A DNA stretch of 63,752 nt from a bacterium (GTDB taxonomy: Bacteria > Armatimonadota > UBA5829), in the NCBI GenBank assembly GCA_021372295.1, contig JAJFUS010000055.1, positions 1 to 63,752 of the forward strand, in the 5' to 3' direction. How positions within the stretch are numbered: the stretch's first letter is position 1; each line of letters begins with the position of its first letter. The position numbers and the translations under genes were made by a program. Under the pieces are notes generated by a model that was given only the letters and a program-made list of their open reading frames with translations, was not told the DNA's origin and ran no database searches. This document shows positions 1-9,114 of the stretch, piece after piece.

Positions 1-1
1 C

Positions 2-829
2 GGACACCCGGTTTCGCACAGTTTATCGCCGGCTATGCATAACGCGGCGATTTCGGCGTTGGATTTAGACTATATTTATGTGCCGTTTCATGTGTTGCCT
101 GATGATCTTGCAAAGGCCGTGGACGGCATTAGAAGTCTTGGTATATCGGGGGTGAATGTCACTATCCCCCACAAGGAGCGCATCATCGAGTATCTCGACG
201 AAGTGAGCGAGCTGTCGATGATGACGGGCTCGGTTAATACCGTCGTGAACCGGGATGATCGATTGATTGGGGACACCACTGACGGGCGCGGTTTTCTGAA
301 GTCGGCGGAGGCCGAATGGGGGAAGCTGGATGGTATGCGGGTGGTGGTGCTCGGGGCTGGAGGATCGGCCAGGGCGGTGTGTTTCGCGCTCGCCCAAGTT
401 GGTTGTGAGATAGTGATTGCAAACCGGACGATTGAGAGAGCCGGGGAACTTGTTGAGGGTTTGAAAGTGGCCTTCGGGACGGAAGTTGCGAGGGTCGTCG
501 GGATGAATGGGGATGCTCTGGCCGAAGAGGTCGCAAAGGCCGGTCTGCTGGTGAATACGACCTCGGTGGGTATGAGCCCGGATGTTGACGGGATTCCAAT
601 ACCGGCCGGATTGCTGCATCCGAAGTTATTGGTTTACGATCTTATATACAACCCTCTCAATACCCGACTCGTTTTGGAAGCGCGATCTCGCGGCGCAAAG
701 GCTGTAAGTGGCCTGGGGATGCTGGCTTGCCAGGGGGCGCTGTCATTTGAAATGTGGACGGGGCGGCAGGCTCCGGTTCAGGTGATGGAAGAAGCCGTGG
801 CGCGCGTAACGCAAAACTCGTCTTTGTGA
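2..829 (+). CDS. aroE: Shikimate dehydrogenase, 5' end cut by the window edge
   Basis: Reduces 3-dehydroshikimate to shikimate with NADPH in the cytoplasmic aromatic amino-acid pathway. The frame is already open at base 2 and reads GHPVSHSLSPAMHNAA, the conserved N-terminal substrate-binding segment of AroE, so the ATG at 35 is an internal methionine and the gene begins outside the window. Visible family motifs are NVTIPHK (catalytic lysine), the GDTTDGRGF segment (catalytic aspartate), the nucleotide loop GAGGSARA, NRT after the second strand (NADP preference) and NTTSVGM. It ends at the TGA at 827-829, which overlaps an extended -10 element for the next gene. Identity is near certain; only the missing first few residues are unseen. 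Confidence 0.96.
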   Translation, partial: GHPVSHSLSPAMHNAAISALDLDYIYVPFHVLPDDLAKAVDGIRSLGISGVNVTIPHKERIIEYLDEVSELSMMTGSVNTVVNRDDRLIGDTTDGRGFLKSAEAEWGKLDGMRVVVLGAGGSARAVCFALAQVGCEIVIANRTIERAGELVEGLKVAFGTEVARVVGMNGDALAEEVAKAGLLVNTTSVGMSPDVDGIPIPAGLLHPKLLVYDLIYNPLNTRLVLEARSRGAKAVSGLGMLACQGALSFEMWTGRQAPVQVMEEAVARVTQNSSL

Positions 830-835
830 TATAAT
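827..835 (+). promoter_or_regulatory. Extended -10 promoter element before pilB
   Basis: The sequence TGATATAAT is an extended -10 (TGnTATAAT) placed about 40 bp upstream of the pilB start. Its TGA is also the aroE stop codon. No good -35 is seen, as expected for extended -10 promoters. It suggests that the pilus block can start here rather than depend on aroE read-through. Confidence 0.5.
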
Positions 836-873
836 TTTCGGGTGTCGTTTTGACACATTGAGGTGCAGGAAGA

Positions 874-2655
874 ATGGCTAGAAAAGAACTTGGAGAGGCG
901 CTTGTCGCAAAAGGCGTAATTACCGCGGAACAGCTCAATGAGGCGCGAGATGTTCAGCGTAGCGCGCCTGGTGACATCGGGCGCATAATCATAGACCTTG
1001 GCTTCGCCGATGAAAAGGCTGTCACGGAGGTGCGCGCGGAGACCATCGGGATTCCGTTCGTCGATCTGTCGACTCAGCGCATAGACCAGAGCGCGGTGAA
1101 CGCTGTCCCCGAACACGTCTCTAAGAGGCATAAAGTTCTACCCATAGGTAAAAACGGCAATAAGCTGATCCTTGCTGTCGTGAACCCGAACGATCCAGTA
1201 GCCATTCAGGACATAAGGCTTGCCAGCGGTGCTCAGCAGATAGTTATGGCTCTGGCCACCGAAGACGATTTGATGGATGCCATCGACCGCATGTATAAGA
1301 GCGGCGGAAGCGCCGGAAATGAAGTGATGCCCGTAACTGATGTCGGAGCGGTGCCCATTCCAGGCGGCGGAGGAGGCGCGGGGCTCGGTTTGTCCGCTGA
1401 TATACGGCAGGCTATCGCCGGTTTCGGAGCGCGCGAGGAAATCTCCGACGAAGATACGGAGAGCATGGCCAAAGTCTCCGAAGAAGCGCCGATCATCCGA
1501 ATCGCCTATACGATTATCCAGCGTGCCATCGCCGACAGTGCCAGTGACATTCATATCGAACCGGACAGGCGCGGCGTGCGCGTGCGTTACCGAATTGACG
1601 GCGTTTTGCACGAAGTCATGCCGCTGCCCAAGTATATCGACAAGCCTCTCATTTCCAGATTTAAGATTATGTCCGACATGAATATCGCCGAGCGGCGTAT
1701 TCCTCAGGACGGACGTATCCCGATTCGCTGGGACAACAAAGACTACGACCTCCGCGTTTCGTGTCTGCCGACAGTCCACGGCGAGAAGATTGTTATGAGA
1801 ATTCTTGATAAGAGCAACGTTCTTATCGGTCTCAATAAACTGGGTTTCAGCCCCGAGGCGCAGGCCCAGCTCGAAGATATTGTGGTTCAGCCTAACGGTA
1901 TGTTCCTGACCACCGGGCCGACGGGTTCCGGCAAGACCACCACGCTTTACTCGGTTTTGCACAAGCTTAATTCCGTTGAAAAGAACATCATTACCATTGA
2001 AGACCCGGTCGAATATCAGCTCAGCGGCATATCGCAGGTGCAGGTTCACAAAAAGGCGGGTCTGACATTCGCATCCGCTATGAGATCGTTCCTTCGCCAG
2101 GACCCTGATATCATCATGGTCGGTGAAATGAGAGACCTTGAAACCGCCGATATCGGCGTTGAGGCGTCGCTGACCGGTCACTTCGTCCTTTCGACCCTTC
2201 ACACCAACGACGCTCCGAGCGCTGTCATCCGACTCGTCGATATGGGCGTCGAGCCTTATTTGATCTCCGCAACGGTTATCGCCTGCCTAGCTCAGAGGCT
2301 TGCCCGAAAGATTTGTCCGAAATGCAAGACTTCTTACCAGGTTCCCGCAAGTGAGTTGAGGCGGTTTGGTTTTAAGGCGTCCGACCCTAATCAGCCGGTC
2401 ACGCTCTATAAGGGCGAGGGCTGCGAACTGTGCAAGCACACCGGTTATAAGGGTCGAATCGGTATATACGAGCTGATGAGGATCAACGACGAAATCCGAG
2501 AACTGATGGTGCGCCGTTCGCCTCTGGCCGACCTAAGGGAAGCCGCCAAGGCCAACGGCATGCACGAGCTTAAGGAAGATGGTTTGGACAAGGTGCTCGC
2601 GGGCGTTACTACTCCTGATGAGGTTATGAGAGTCGTCTTCACCGCGGGGCAGTAG
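874..2655 (+). CDS. pilB: PilB/GspE-type pilus extension or secretion ATPase
   Basis: Hexameric cytoplasmic ATPase that powers pilin (pseudopilin) assembly. The 593-residue length is normal for PilB/GspE. Residues 1-150 form the MshEN/GspE N-terminal region (ELGEALVAKGVITAEQL pattern). Walker A is GPTGSGKTTT at 348-357, followed by the Asp and His boxes (EDPVEYQL, TLHTND). A tetracysteine zinc site is formed by CPKC and CELC near residues 480-525. The first MshEN half keeps the c-di-GMP-type spacing (LG, G, L, Q) but has Glu where the binding arginine is usual, so nucleotide binding is doubtful. Start: ATG preceded by GAGG/AGGAAG. pilT, pilC and pilD follow on the same strand. Sure of the family; whether it serves a pilus or a type II-like secretion system is left to context. 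Confidence 0.95.
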   Translation: MARKELGEALVAKGVITAEQLNEARDVQRSAPGDIGRIIIDLGFADEKAVTEVRAETIGIPFVDLSTQRIDQSAVNAVPEHVSKRHKVLPIGKNGNKLILAVVNPNDPVAIQDIRLASGAQQIVMALATEDDLMDAIDRMYKSGGSAGNEVMPVTDVGAVPIPGGGGGAGLGLSADIRQAIAGFGAREEISDEDTESMAKVSEEAPIIRIAYTIIQRAIADSASDIHIEPDRRGVRVRYRIDGVLHEVMPLPKYIDKPLISRFKIMSDMNIAERRIPQDGRIPIRWDNKDYDLRVSCLPTVHGEKIVMRILDKSNVLIGLNKLGFSPEAQAQLEDIVVQPNGMFLTTGPTGSGKTTTLYSVLHKLNSVEKNIITIEDPVEYQLSGISQVQVHKKAGLTFASAMRSFLRQDPDIIMVGEMRDLETADIGVEASLTGHFVLSTLHTNDAPSAVIRLVDMGVEPYLISATVIACLAQRLARKICPKCKTSYQVPASELRRFGFKASDPNQPVTLYKGEGCELCKHTGYKGRIGIYELMRINDEIRELMVRRSPLADLREAAKANGMHELKEDGLDKVLAGVTTPDEVMRVVFTAGQ

Positions 2656-2693
2656 TCTAGAGTTGAGGTCTGCTGAGGGCGTTCTTTTTTATT

Positions 2694-3821
2694 ATGACTC
2701 AAAAGCAAGAGCATGCGTCTTATGACGCGATACATATAGACGATCTCCTTCGCGACATGCTCGAGCGGGCGGCGTCGGACTTGCACATGTGTGTGGGCGT
2801 TCCGCCTGTGGTTCGAGTTGACGGTCAACTGCTGCCGCTGGATTATGCCAAGCTGGCCGGTTCAGACATTCAGCGGATGATGTATGACGTTATGACCGAC
2901 GAGCAGATCAGGCGGTTCGAGGAGCGTTGGGAACTCGACTTTTCATATACCGTGCAAGGCGTGGCGCGGTTTCGCGTGAACATTTTTAAGGAAAAGGGCT
3001 CGGTGGCGGCGGCTTTCAGGCTGATACCGACGACGATTCCCACGATTCGCGAGTTGGGTCTGCCGCCGGTGCTGGAGTCGCTAACACGTAAGCCCAGGGG
3101 TTTGATACTGGTGACCGGGCCGACAGGTTCGGGCAAATCCACTACGCTTGCCGCGATGATCAATCAGATCAACAGTGAGCGCAGCGCTCATATCATCAGC
3201 ATCGAAGATCCGATTGAGTATCTGCACCCACATCGGTTCAGCATTATCAACCAGCGGGAACTGGGGCAGGACACCAAGGAGTTCGCGGGCGCGTTGAGAT
3301 CGGCGCTTAGGGAAGACCCGGACGTAATCCTTGTGGGTGAGATGCGTGACCTGGACACTATGACCAACGCCATTCAGGCTGCGGAAACGGGACATCTGGT
3401 GTTCGCTACGCTGCATACATCGAGCGCGGCGCAGACTGTGGATCGTATCGTGGATGCATTTCCGCCGACTCAACAGGAGCAGATTCGCCTGATGCTTTCA
3501 AACAGTCTCGAGGCTGTGCTCTGCCAGCAGCTTCTGCCGAGAGCCGGGCAGCCGGGACGTGTCTGCGCGATGGAAGTGATGATCGCCACTTCAGCGATCA
3601 GAAACCTGATTCGTGAGGCCAAGGCTCATCAGATCGGGTCGGTTATACAGACCAGCGCCAGCGCGGGGATGATGACTATGGATCAGCACTTGCGCGAGCT
3701 TTACCAGAAAAACCTTATCAGTTTTGACGAAGCGATAAAAGTGGCCATGAACCCGGACGAGCTGCGAAGTATGGTCAATACAACGTCCGGCAGTGGCTCG
3801 GGGCCGTTGAATTTCAGGTAA
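2694..3821 (+). CDS. pilT: PilT-type retraction ATPase
   Basis: Cytoplasmic hexameric ATPase that depolymerises type IV pili. At 375 residues it has the usual PilT length. Walker A GPTGSGKST lies at 142-150, followed by the PilT-type Asp box (EDPIEYLH), the Walker B region (DPDVILVGEMRD) and the His box ETGHLVFATLHT. The C-terminal half keeps the conserved QLLPRAGQPGRVCAMEVM stretch typical of retraction rather than extension ATPases. It lies 38 bp after pilB. A PilT argues that the locus makes a retractable type IV pilus and not only a type II secretion pseudopilus, since T2SS loci lack it. The ribosome-binding site is weak, so translation may depend on pilB. Confidence 0.95.
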   Translation: MTQKQEHASYDAIHIDDLLRDMLERAASDLHMCVGVPPVVRVDGQLLPLDYAKLAGSDIQRMMYDVMTDEQIRRFEERWELDFSYTVQGVARFRVNIFKEKGSVAAAFRLIPTTIPTIRELGLPPVLESLTRKPRGLILVTGPTGSGKSTTLAAMINQINSERSAHIISIEDPIEYLHPHRFSIINQRELGQDTKEFAGALRSALREDPDVILVGEMRDLDTMTNAIQAAETGHLVFATLHTSSAAQTVDRIVDAFPPTQQEQIRLMLSNSLEAVLCQQLLPRAGQPGRVCAMEVMIATSAIRNLIREAKAHQIGSVIQTSASAGMMTMDQHLRELYQKNLISFDEAIKVAMNPDELRSMVNTTSGSGSGPLNFR

Positions 3822-3840
3822 TAGGAAACGGGTGATTTAG

Positions 3841-5061
3841 ATGCCGAATTATGCATATACTATACGCGATGCCACCGGAACGACTATTCCGGGCATGTCC
3901 GAGGCCGAAAACGAAGACATACTGCGTAAAAGGCTGACCGAACAGGGTTTCAGCGTTGTAGAGATCAAACAGACCAAGAGTACGCAGAAAAAGGTCGGCG
4001 GGTTCGGCGGGGTTAAAAAGGCCGAACTCTCGATTATGTGCCGCCAGTTCTCTACCATGATCGACGCCGGCGTTAACTTGGTGCGCTGTCTGAACGTTCT
4101 TACGGAGCAGGCCACCAACCCCAAGATGAAGGCCATTCTGACGGAAGTCACTAACGATGTGGAAGGTGGCCAGACTCTTACCAAAGCGCTTGAGAAGTAT
4201 CCGACGGTGTTTGACAGACTCTTCATCGGTCTTGTCAACGCCGGCGAGATCGGCGGCGCTCTTGAGGAAAGCCTTCAGAGGCTTTCGCAGTTCCTTGAGA
4301 GCGATGTGGAACTGCGGCGCAAGATTAAATCGGCTTTGACCTATCCTGTTATGATCTTGTGTTTTGCCGGTATAGTGGTTATCGGCCTGATGACGTTGAT
4401 TTTGCCGAAGTTTATGTCTATGTTTGTGGACCTTGGCATTAAAGAATTGCCTCCGCTGACGGCCGCCGTTAAGGCCTGCAGCGACTTTATGGTTGCCAAG
4501 TGGTACTTTGCGATTTTGATTGTCGTCGGTTTTACGGTGGCTATCAGGTTGTTCGGGCGCACTAAAGTGGGCCGCCGCACGCTGGATATGGTCAAGCTGA
4601 GAATGCCTGTTTTTGGCAGTCTGAACCATAAGGTCGCGCTCGCGCGGTTTGCTCGGACGCTGTCGACTCTGCTCTCCAGCGGCGTCGCCATTCTGCAGGC
4701 TATGGAGACCGTATCGGGGACAGTCTCCAACGACATCATATCAGATGCGCTTCTCGAGGCGAGGGCGAGGATCAGAGAAGGCGACAGAATCGCTGAGCCG
4801 CTGGGCAAGAGCAAACTTTTTCCGCCAATGGTTGTGCAGATGATCTCGATCGGTGAAGAGTCCGGTTCGCTGGACCCGATGCTCAGTAAGGTCGCAGATT
4901 TCTACGAAGACGAAGTCGATGCGGCTGTTTCGAGCTTGACAGCTGCTATTGAGCCGGTCATGATCGTTATGCTGGGCGGAATCGTAGGATGCATAGTTAT
5001 AGCTATGTTCATGCCGCTCATCGCGGTTATTCAGAACCTCTCCGGTGGAGGCGGCGGTTAG
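3841..5061 (+). CDS. pilC: Inner-membrane platform protein PilC/GspF
   Basis: Polytopic platform protein that couples the ATPases to the growing pilus. At 406 residues it is typical of the family. Two T2SSF domains are visible (about residues 65-190 and 270-395), each with the pattern of a FARTLSTLLSSGV-like helix and a downstream GEESGSL / GEIGGALEESL motif. Hydrophobic segments lie after the first domain (PVMILCFAGIVVIGLM), in the middle (YFAILIVVGFTVAI) and at the C-terminus (MIVMLGGIVGCIVIAMF). It starts 19 bp after pilT and ends in a GGGGG tail 5 bp before the pilD start, so the four genes are one transcription unit. Confidence 0.95.
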   Translation: MPNYAYTIRDATGTTIPGMSEAENEDILRKRLTEQGFSVVEIKQTKSTQKKVGGFGGVKKAELSIMCRQFSTMIDAGVNLVRCLNVLTEQATNPKMKAILTEVTNDVEGGQTLTKALEKYPTVFDRLFIGLVNAGEIGGALEESLQRLSQFLESDVELRRKIKSALTYPVMILCFAGIVVIGLMTLILPKFMSMFVDLGIKELPPLTAAVKACSDFMVAKWYFAILIVVGFTVAIRLFGRTKVGRRTLDMVKLRMPVFGSLNHKVALARFARTLSTLLSSGVAILQAMETVSGTVSNDIISDALLEARARIREGDRIAEPLGKSKLFPPMVVQMISIGEESGSLDPMLSKVADFYEDEVDAAVSSLTAAIEPVMIVMLGGIVGCIVIAMFMPLIAVIQNLSGGGGG

Positions 5062-5066
5062 CCCTT

Positions 5067-5963
5067 ATGGAGTTTCCTGTTTGGCTTGGAAGCGTGATAG
5101 CATTTATATACGGGACGGCGATAGGAAGTTTCCTGAACGTATGCATATACAGGATTCCGGCGGAGCAGTCGATCGTGACGCCTCCGAGTCACTGTCCTAA
5201 GTGTGACAACAGGCTTAAGGGTATTGATCTTGTGCCGCTGTTCAGCTTTTTGCTGCTGGGTCGGAAGTGCCGTTATTGCGGCGAACCGATCAGTTGGCGG
5301 TACTTTACGGTCGAGTTGATTACCGGGCTGCTATTTGTGGGGACGTATCTGCGGCATGGCTACGGAATAGACGCCATCGCGTATGCGCTATTTATCTGTG
5401 CGCTGCTGATTGCGTTTTTTGTCGATCTGGATCACTTTATCATCCCGGATCAGGTGGTGATATTCGGCTTGATCCTGGGCGCGGCGAAAGACATCGCTCA
5501 TATTGTGGCCGGAGACCCTGTACTGCTGCATATACCGACGGCTTCGGGAATGAGTATTCCCATGCTGCCGAGTATTGCCGGGGCGGTGATATGCGCCGGG
5601 GTGTTTTATCTGGTGGCGTATATCGGATACTTTGTTTTTCGCCCGAGGGGCAAATCCGACGAAGCGGAAGAAGAAGAGTATGGCGGCGCGCTTGGCGGCG
5701 GTGACATCAATCTGGCGGCGGCCGTGGGAGCCGTGCTGGGGGTTGTTCCGGCGCTGGTGTCGTTTTTCATTGCTGTGGTAGTGGGGTCGGTGGTTGGAAT
5801 CACGTATCTGGTGTTGAAGAGTCGCGCGGAGAAAAAAGGCGTGCCGTGGCGCACTGAGATTCCATTCGGCCCGCACATGGTGATCGGAGCGTTGACGATG
5901 ATTCTCGCCGCTCCACAGGTAGGGGCGTTTTGGAGTTGGTGGGTCGGCGTAATAACGCCGTAA
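5067..5963 (+). CDS. pilD: Prepilin peptidase / N-methyltransferase
   Basis: Membrane aspartyl protease that cleaves prepilins after Gly and methylates the new N-terminus. It opens with the family signature GSFLNVCIYRIP. Two CxxC pairs (CPKC, CRYC) form the zinc-binding cytosolic loop of the methyltransferase half. Catalytic aspartates lie in DLDHFIIPD and in GGGDI. At 298 residues it is a little long because of an acidic linker (EAEEEE) before the second catalytic Asp. The ATG at 5067 is chosen over an in-frame ATG at 4989 because the latter overlaps pilC by 73 bp, and GGAGGCGG at the end of pilC can serve as ribosome-binding site. At least five proteins in this window carry substrate-type leader peptides. 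Confidence 0.94.
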   Translation: MEFPVWLGSVIAFIYGTAIGSFLNVCIYRIPAEQSIVTPPSHCPKCDNRLKGIDLVPLFSFLLLGRKCRYCGEPISWRYFTVELITGLLFVGTYLRHGYGIDAIAYALFICALLIAFFVDLDHFIIPDQVVIFGLILGAAKDIAHIVAGDPVLLHIPTASGMSIPMLPSIAGAVICAGVFYLVAYIGYFVFRPRGKSDEAEEEEYGGALGGGDINLAAAVGAVLGVVPALVSFFIAVVVGSVVGITYLVLKSRAEKKGVPWRTEIPFGPHMVIGALTMILAAPQVGAFWSWWVGVITP

Positions 5964-5976
5964 GTTTTACGGGTTT

Positions 5977-6190
5977 TCTTGGGGCTCCGCCCCAAACCCC
6001 GCCAAAGGCTTTGCCTCTGGACTCCACAAGGAAACCAGGTTTCCTTGACCTTCTGACCCGAAGTTAATTATCCCCTTAACGGGATAATTAACTTCGATAC
6101 GGGGGTTCAGGGGCCACTCGGCTCCTGGCAGGATCCAAGGGCAGCGCCCTTGGTCGGGAGTCTGAGGATGAAACCCTCAGATAATTCTCG
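5977..6190 (+). repeat. Hairpin mosaic element, copy 1 (plus orientation)
   Basis: This element fills most of the 326-bp gap between pilD and the next gene. It is a run of inverted repeats: A (TTGGGGCTCCGCCCCAA), B (around CCAAAGGCTTTGCCTCTGG), C (AAGGAAACCAGGTTTCCTT), a conserved GACCTTCTGA spacer, D (a 35-bp palindrome around CCCCTTAACGGG), E (CCAGGAGCC-type, partly paired), F (CCAAGGGCAGCGCCCTTGG) and G (CTGAGGATGAAACCCTCAG). It begins 14 bp after the pilD stop codon. Six more copies occur in this window. No protein is encoded. Confidence 0.9.
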
Positions 6191-6247
6191 AAGAGCTGAG
6201 AACTCATTCTTTCTGGAACAAACTGGCGTATTTGGTCGCCAAAAATG

Positions 6248-6253
6248 TATAAT
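6248..6253 (+). promoter_or_regulatory. Putative -10 box before the GspG-like pseudopilin
   Basis: A perfect TATAAT preceded by TG lies 36 bp upstream of the ATG at 6290, after the end of the mosaic element. The -35 region is poor. It suggests separate initiation for the pseudopilin genes. Confidence 0.4.
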
Positions 6254-6289
6254 GGTTACTAACGACTTCCGCGCGGAGGTGCAAAAGAA

Positions 6290-7090
6290 ATGAAGACTTT
6301 TTCTGGTAGTAGAGGTTTCTCGCTGATAGAGCTTCTGACCGTTATCGCTATTATTGCGATTCTCGCCGGGCTCATTTTTCCGGTTATGGCTGTGGTGAAG
6401 GAGAGGGCCAGGCAGAATAACTGCATGTCCAACCTCCATCAGATAGCCACCGGCGTGCAGATGTTCAAAACCGATAACCGCAAGTACCCCGCGGCTCTTG
6501 TGGGCGTTGTTGATAAAAACGGCGTGCCGACTGACGTTGTAGCCGATATGGTCGACATGGAGTCCGCCAAGAGCGATGAATACTTGTTCAGCGAGTATGT
6601 GCCGTCGGTAAAGGCGTTTCATTGTCCATCGTCGAATATTGTTGACACCACCACGGCAACCGGTTTGGCGCAGGTTTATGTGAAGCCATACGAGACGGGC
6701 TCAGGTGCTGATACTATCTATGTTTATTCTTACGACAGCTATGAACTGTATATGTACAACGGTCAGCCCGAACGTCATTATTACACGGACTGGGCTGATG
6801 ATCCAAGTGTTAATACAAATGGTGGGGCTGTAAGCAGATTGCCTGTCTTTGATGGCACTGATGGCACAGCGTCGCAGCAGGCCGATTACGAGCGACAGCT
6901 CAAGTTTAGAAACCCGCCTGCCGACACTGTGATTACGTGGTGTTCTTATCACGAAAGCCGCACCGGAAGCGGTGCGTCGGCTACTTATAAGGGCAACGCG
7001 ATTGCGGTCTTCCTTGACGGCAGCGCTGAACTGGTGCCCGCCGAGAAGATGGAGACAAGCATGTGGCGCGTGCGCCCCAAGAAGGGCTAA
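6290..7090 (+). CDS. Type II pseudopilin (GspG/PilE-like, long form)
   Basis: 266 residues. A short positive leader ends at Gly9, followed by FSLIELLTVIAIIAILAGLIFPV, the class III signal with Glu5 that PilD recognises. The helix continues into a segment with NNCMSNLHQIATGVQMFKTDNRKYP, the usual alpha/beta fold start of GspG-like pseudopilins. The remaining ~200 residues form a Tyr/Asp-rich globular domain, and the protein ends in a basic WRVRPKKG. It is the first of four consecutive leader-bearing proteins and may be the major or a minor pseudopilin; the sequence cannot decide. GGAGG lies 11 bp before the ATG. Confidence 0.88.
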   Translation: MKTFSGSRGFSLIELLTVIAIIAILAGLIFPVMAVVKERARQNNCMSNLHQIATGVQMFKTDNRKYPAALVGVVDKNGVPTDVVADMVDMESAKSDEYLFSEYVPSVKAFHCPSSNIVDTTTATGLAQVYVKPYETGSGADTIYVYSYDSYELYMYNGQPERHYYTDWADDPSVNTNGGAVSRLPVFDGTDGTASQQADYERQLKFRNPPADTVITWCSYHESRTGSGASATYKGNAIAVFLDGSAELVPAEKMETSMWRVRPKKG

Positions 7091-7119
7091 CTCGATTCGC
7101 AACCCGGCAGTTTATTTTC

Positions 7120-7150
7120 GTTGGGACGGGAAGATATCCTGTCCCAACTT
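7120..7150 (+). terminator. Hairpin between pseudopilin genes
   Basis: GTTGGGAC(GGGA) at 7120-7131 pairs with (TCCT)GTCCCAAC at 7137-7148 and is followed by only three T. It is a possible weak terminator or processing hairpin that would reduce expression of the large downstream pilins. Confidence 0.4.
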
Positions 7151-7233
7151 TCACGTTATGGCTATGTTTTAATGCTTTGTCGCTTTGCGGAACATTAGCG
7201 AGCATGTGGTAGTCGTACCATCGGTGGATTTAT

Positions 7234-9111
7234 ATGAATAGAATGTGGCAGGATAACAGAGGCACGACGATAGTCGAGATACTTGTGGTCATGGTGGTGC
7301 TGCTTGTCGGCATACTTACCGTGATCCAGATGTTTCCCACCGGCTTCGGCGTGGTCAAGGCGGCCGAGAGCCGTACTATCGCCACCAGGCTCGGCCAGCA
7401 GGAGCTTGAGCGCTGGAAAGCGATGGCTGCCAATCTGCCGTCGGGCATCCTCCCGATTGATGATTCGGGAGACGTGCTGAATACTCAATATCCCGGCTAT
7501 CCTTTTGCTGCATTTACCGGGCCGGATGCAGGCCCATGGGAACGCGGTAATGTGCTCAATATCCGGCGGGTGGTCGATGAGACTACTCCCATTCCGGCTC
7601 CGGGCTATTTCCAGACCGGCAGCGGAACCACATTCGGATCGAAATATGCTCTTGCGTTCGGCCCGATAGATTATTCAGAAAGCACGTTCGCGATAAAAAG
7701 CGGCCCGCTTAAACGAGTGATCTCCGATGGAAGTTTCATTCCTGGGCTCAAGCAGGGGCAGTACGCGATAAAGTATACTGAGGATTCCAATGAGTTTAAG
7801 GTAGCGTTTCCCAGAGACTCATACAACATTCCGCGCATCTTCTACGTCAGTTATTCATTCTGGGCCTGGAAAGATGACAGCAGTGACCCCGTGCTTTTCA
7901 GCGTGCTCGATCAGAAGATTGATCTTACCGGGTCGAGCGATATGCTTTTAAGCAACACGACTTACTCGATAACGGTCACGATTACTGTGCCGGCCGGCTA
8001 TACGCATGTCTCGATCGACCCGCAAAGCGACACGTGCGCTCGGGGATTCATACCGCTGAGTCCATCAGATTCATGGACGAGCGACCCTTACACGTTCAAG
8101 CTCGCCGACCCGATCATAGGCGTTATCGCGTTCAATCCCAGCGCGCAGAATTTGTACGAATATACGGCTCTGGGCAAACGGCCTATCGAGGCTCGGATCG
8201 ACTATCGTATCTATGACCCGCGCATTATCCGCGAGGATAAGCTCGTGCCGGAGGTGTCAGATTCGGCCAAGGAAATACCGATCAAGCTGGCACTCAGGTT
8301 TATATTGAGCGCCGGCGAACCCGATAAAATCGGTGATGGCGACCCTACGGACAACCCTGACGAACCCACCTTTGAGGGCCTGATGCGCTGTATAGATGGG
8401 GATAAGATTCCGCAACTGGGAACAAAGGCGGACGATGCGGACAAGGACTTGATTATCTCGTATTCGATGATAATACTCGATATGCAGACGGGTTTGCGCG
8501 TGGGTGTGCCGTCAAGTACTGCTGGCGAAGGCGTGCCGATTGATGGTGATGACTGGGTCGATTACAAGACCGGTGTGGTTTACCTGCCGGGGCCTATGGC
8601 GCTGACGGCTGATAAAGCGTGTCTGATAGATTACAACAATAATATACAGGTCACGGGCGTCGATCTGCGCGGCCGCAACTTGAGATTTTATTATCGCGCC
8701 GACGGCGATTGGTCGGTGCAGTGCCACAAGGCTTACTCGAACTACACACGGGTCTACGGCATGACTGAGACTGACTATTGTCATTATTACCTTGAGGGAA
8801 ACAACTCGACATCGACTTACTGGCTGTTTTTCTCTCCGTGCGATGCCGAGAAAACAGTATCAGTGGATTATACCTATTCCGGCACGGATGGCGTCGAACA
8901 TAGGATAGTCGGTAGGGCTTTCAAGATTTCAGATACGTCCATCGATGATATTAGTGGCAATGAGCACTATTATGTTGATCTGGACTTACCCAATAGTTAC
9001 AAAATAACGCGTATATCGGTGATGGGAATATCCTTCACGGCCAGAGTCATCTGGCGCGACGGCACTCACTGGCGCTACGTGGATATGGACACGAGCATGG
9101 TCAGGGATTAG
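7234..9111 (+). CDS. Giant minor pilin, PilV-like position (625 aa)
   Basis: The leader MNRMWQDNRG is followed by TTIVEILVVMVVLLVGILTVI, a PilD-type cleavage site with Glu5 and a membrane/polymerisation helix, then TRLGQQELERWKAMA, which resembles the PilV/PulI helix. At 625 residues it is about four times longer than normal minor pilins (150-200). The long C-terminal part is a beta-rich, aromatic and Asp-rich exported region with no family I recognise. An Asp-rich stretch (GDGDPTDNPDE) near residue 370 could bind Ca2+. It sits first in a set of three with the order PilV-PilW-PilX and is followed by a propeller protein. It ends 3 bp before the next gene. Confidence 0.82.
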   Translation: MNRMWQDNRGTTIVEILVVMVVLLVGILTVIQMFPTGFGVVKAAESRTIATRLGQQELERWKAMAANLPSGILPIDDSGDVLNTQYPGYPFAAFTGPDAGPWERGNVLNIRRVVDETTPIPAPGYFQTGSGTTFGSKYALAFGPIDYSESTFAIKSGPLKRVISDGSFIPGLKQGQYAIKYTEDSNEFKVAFPRDSYNIPRIFYVSYSFWAWKDDSSDPVLFSVLDQKIDLTGSSDMLLSNTTYSITVTITVPAGYTHVSIDPQSDTCARGFIPLSPSDSWTSDPYTFKLADPIIGVIAFNPSAQNLYEYTALGKRPIEARIDYRIYDPRIIREDKLVPEVSDSAKEIPIKLALRFILSAGEPDKIGDGDPTDNPDEPTFEGLMRCIDGDKIPQLGTKADDADKDLIISYSMIILDMQTGLRVGVPSSTAGEGVPIDGDDWVDYKTGVVYLPGPMALTADKACLIDYNNNIQVTGVDLRGRNLRFYYRADGDWSVQCHKAYSNYTRVYGMTETDYCHYYLEGNNSTSTYWLFFSPCDAEKTVSVDYTYSGTDGVEHRIVGRAFKISDTSIDDISGNEHYYVDLDLPNSYKITRISVMGISFTARVIWRDGTHWRYVDMDTSMVRD

Positions 9112-9114
9112 GCG

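Noticed and set aside
1138..2202. Long minus-strand open frame within pilB
   Set aside because: It is a shadow of the codon bias of pilB, with no ribosome-binding site and His/Asn/Arg-rich nonsense composition.
4989..5066. Earlier start for pilD overlapping pilC
   Set aside because: It would overlap pilC by 73 bp and add 26 basic residues not seen in prepilin peptidases; the ATG at 5067 begins with the normal hydrophobic segment.
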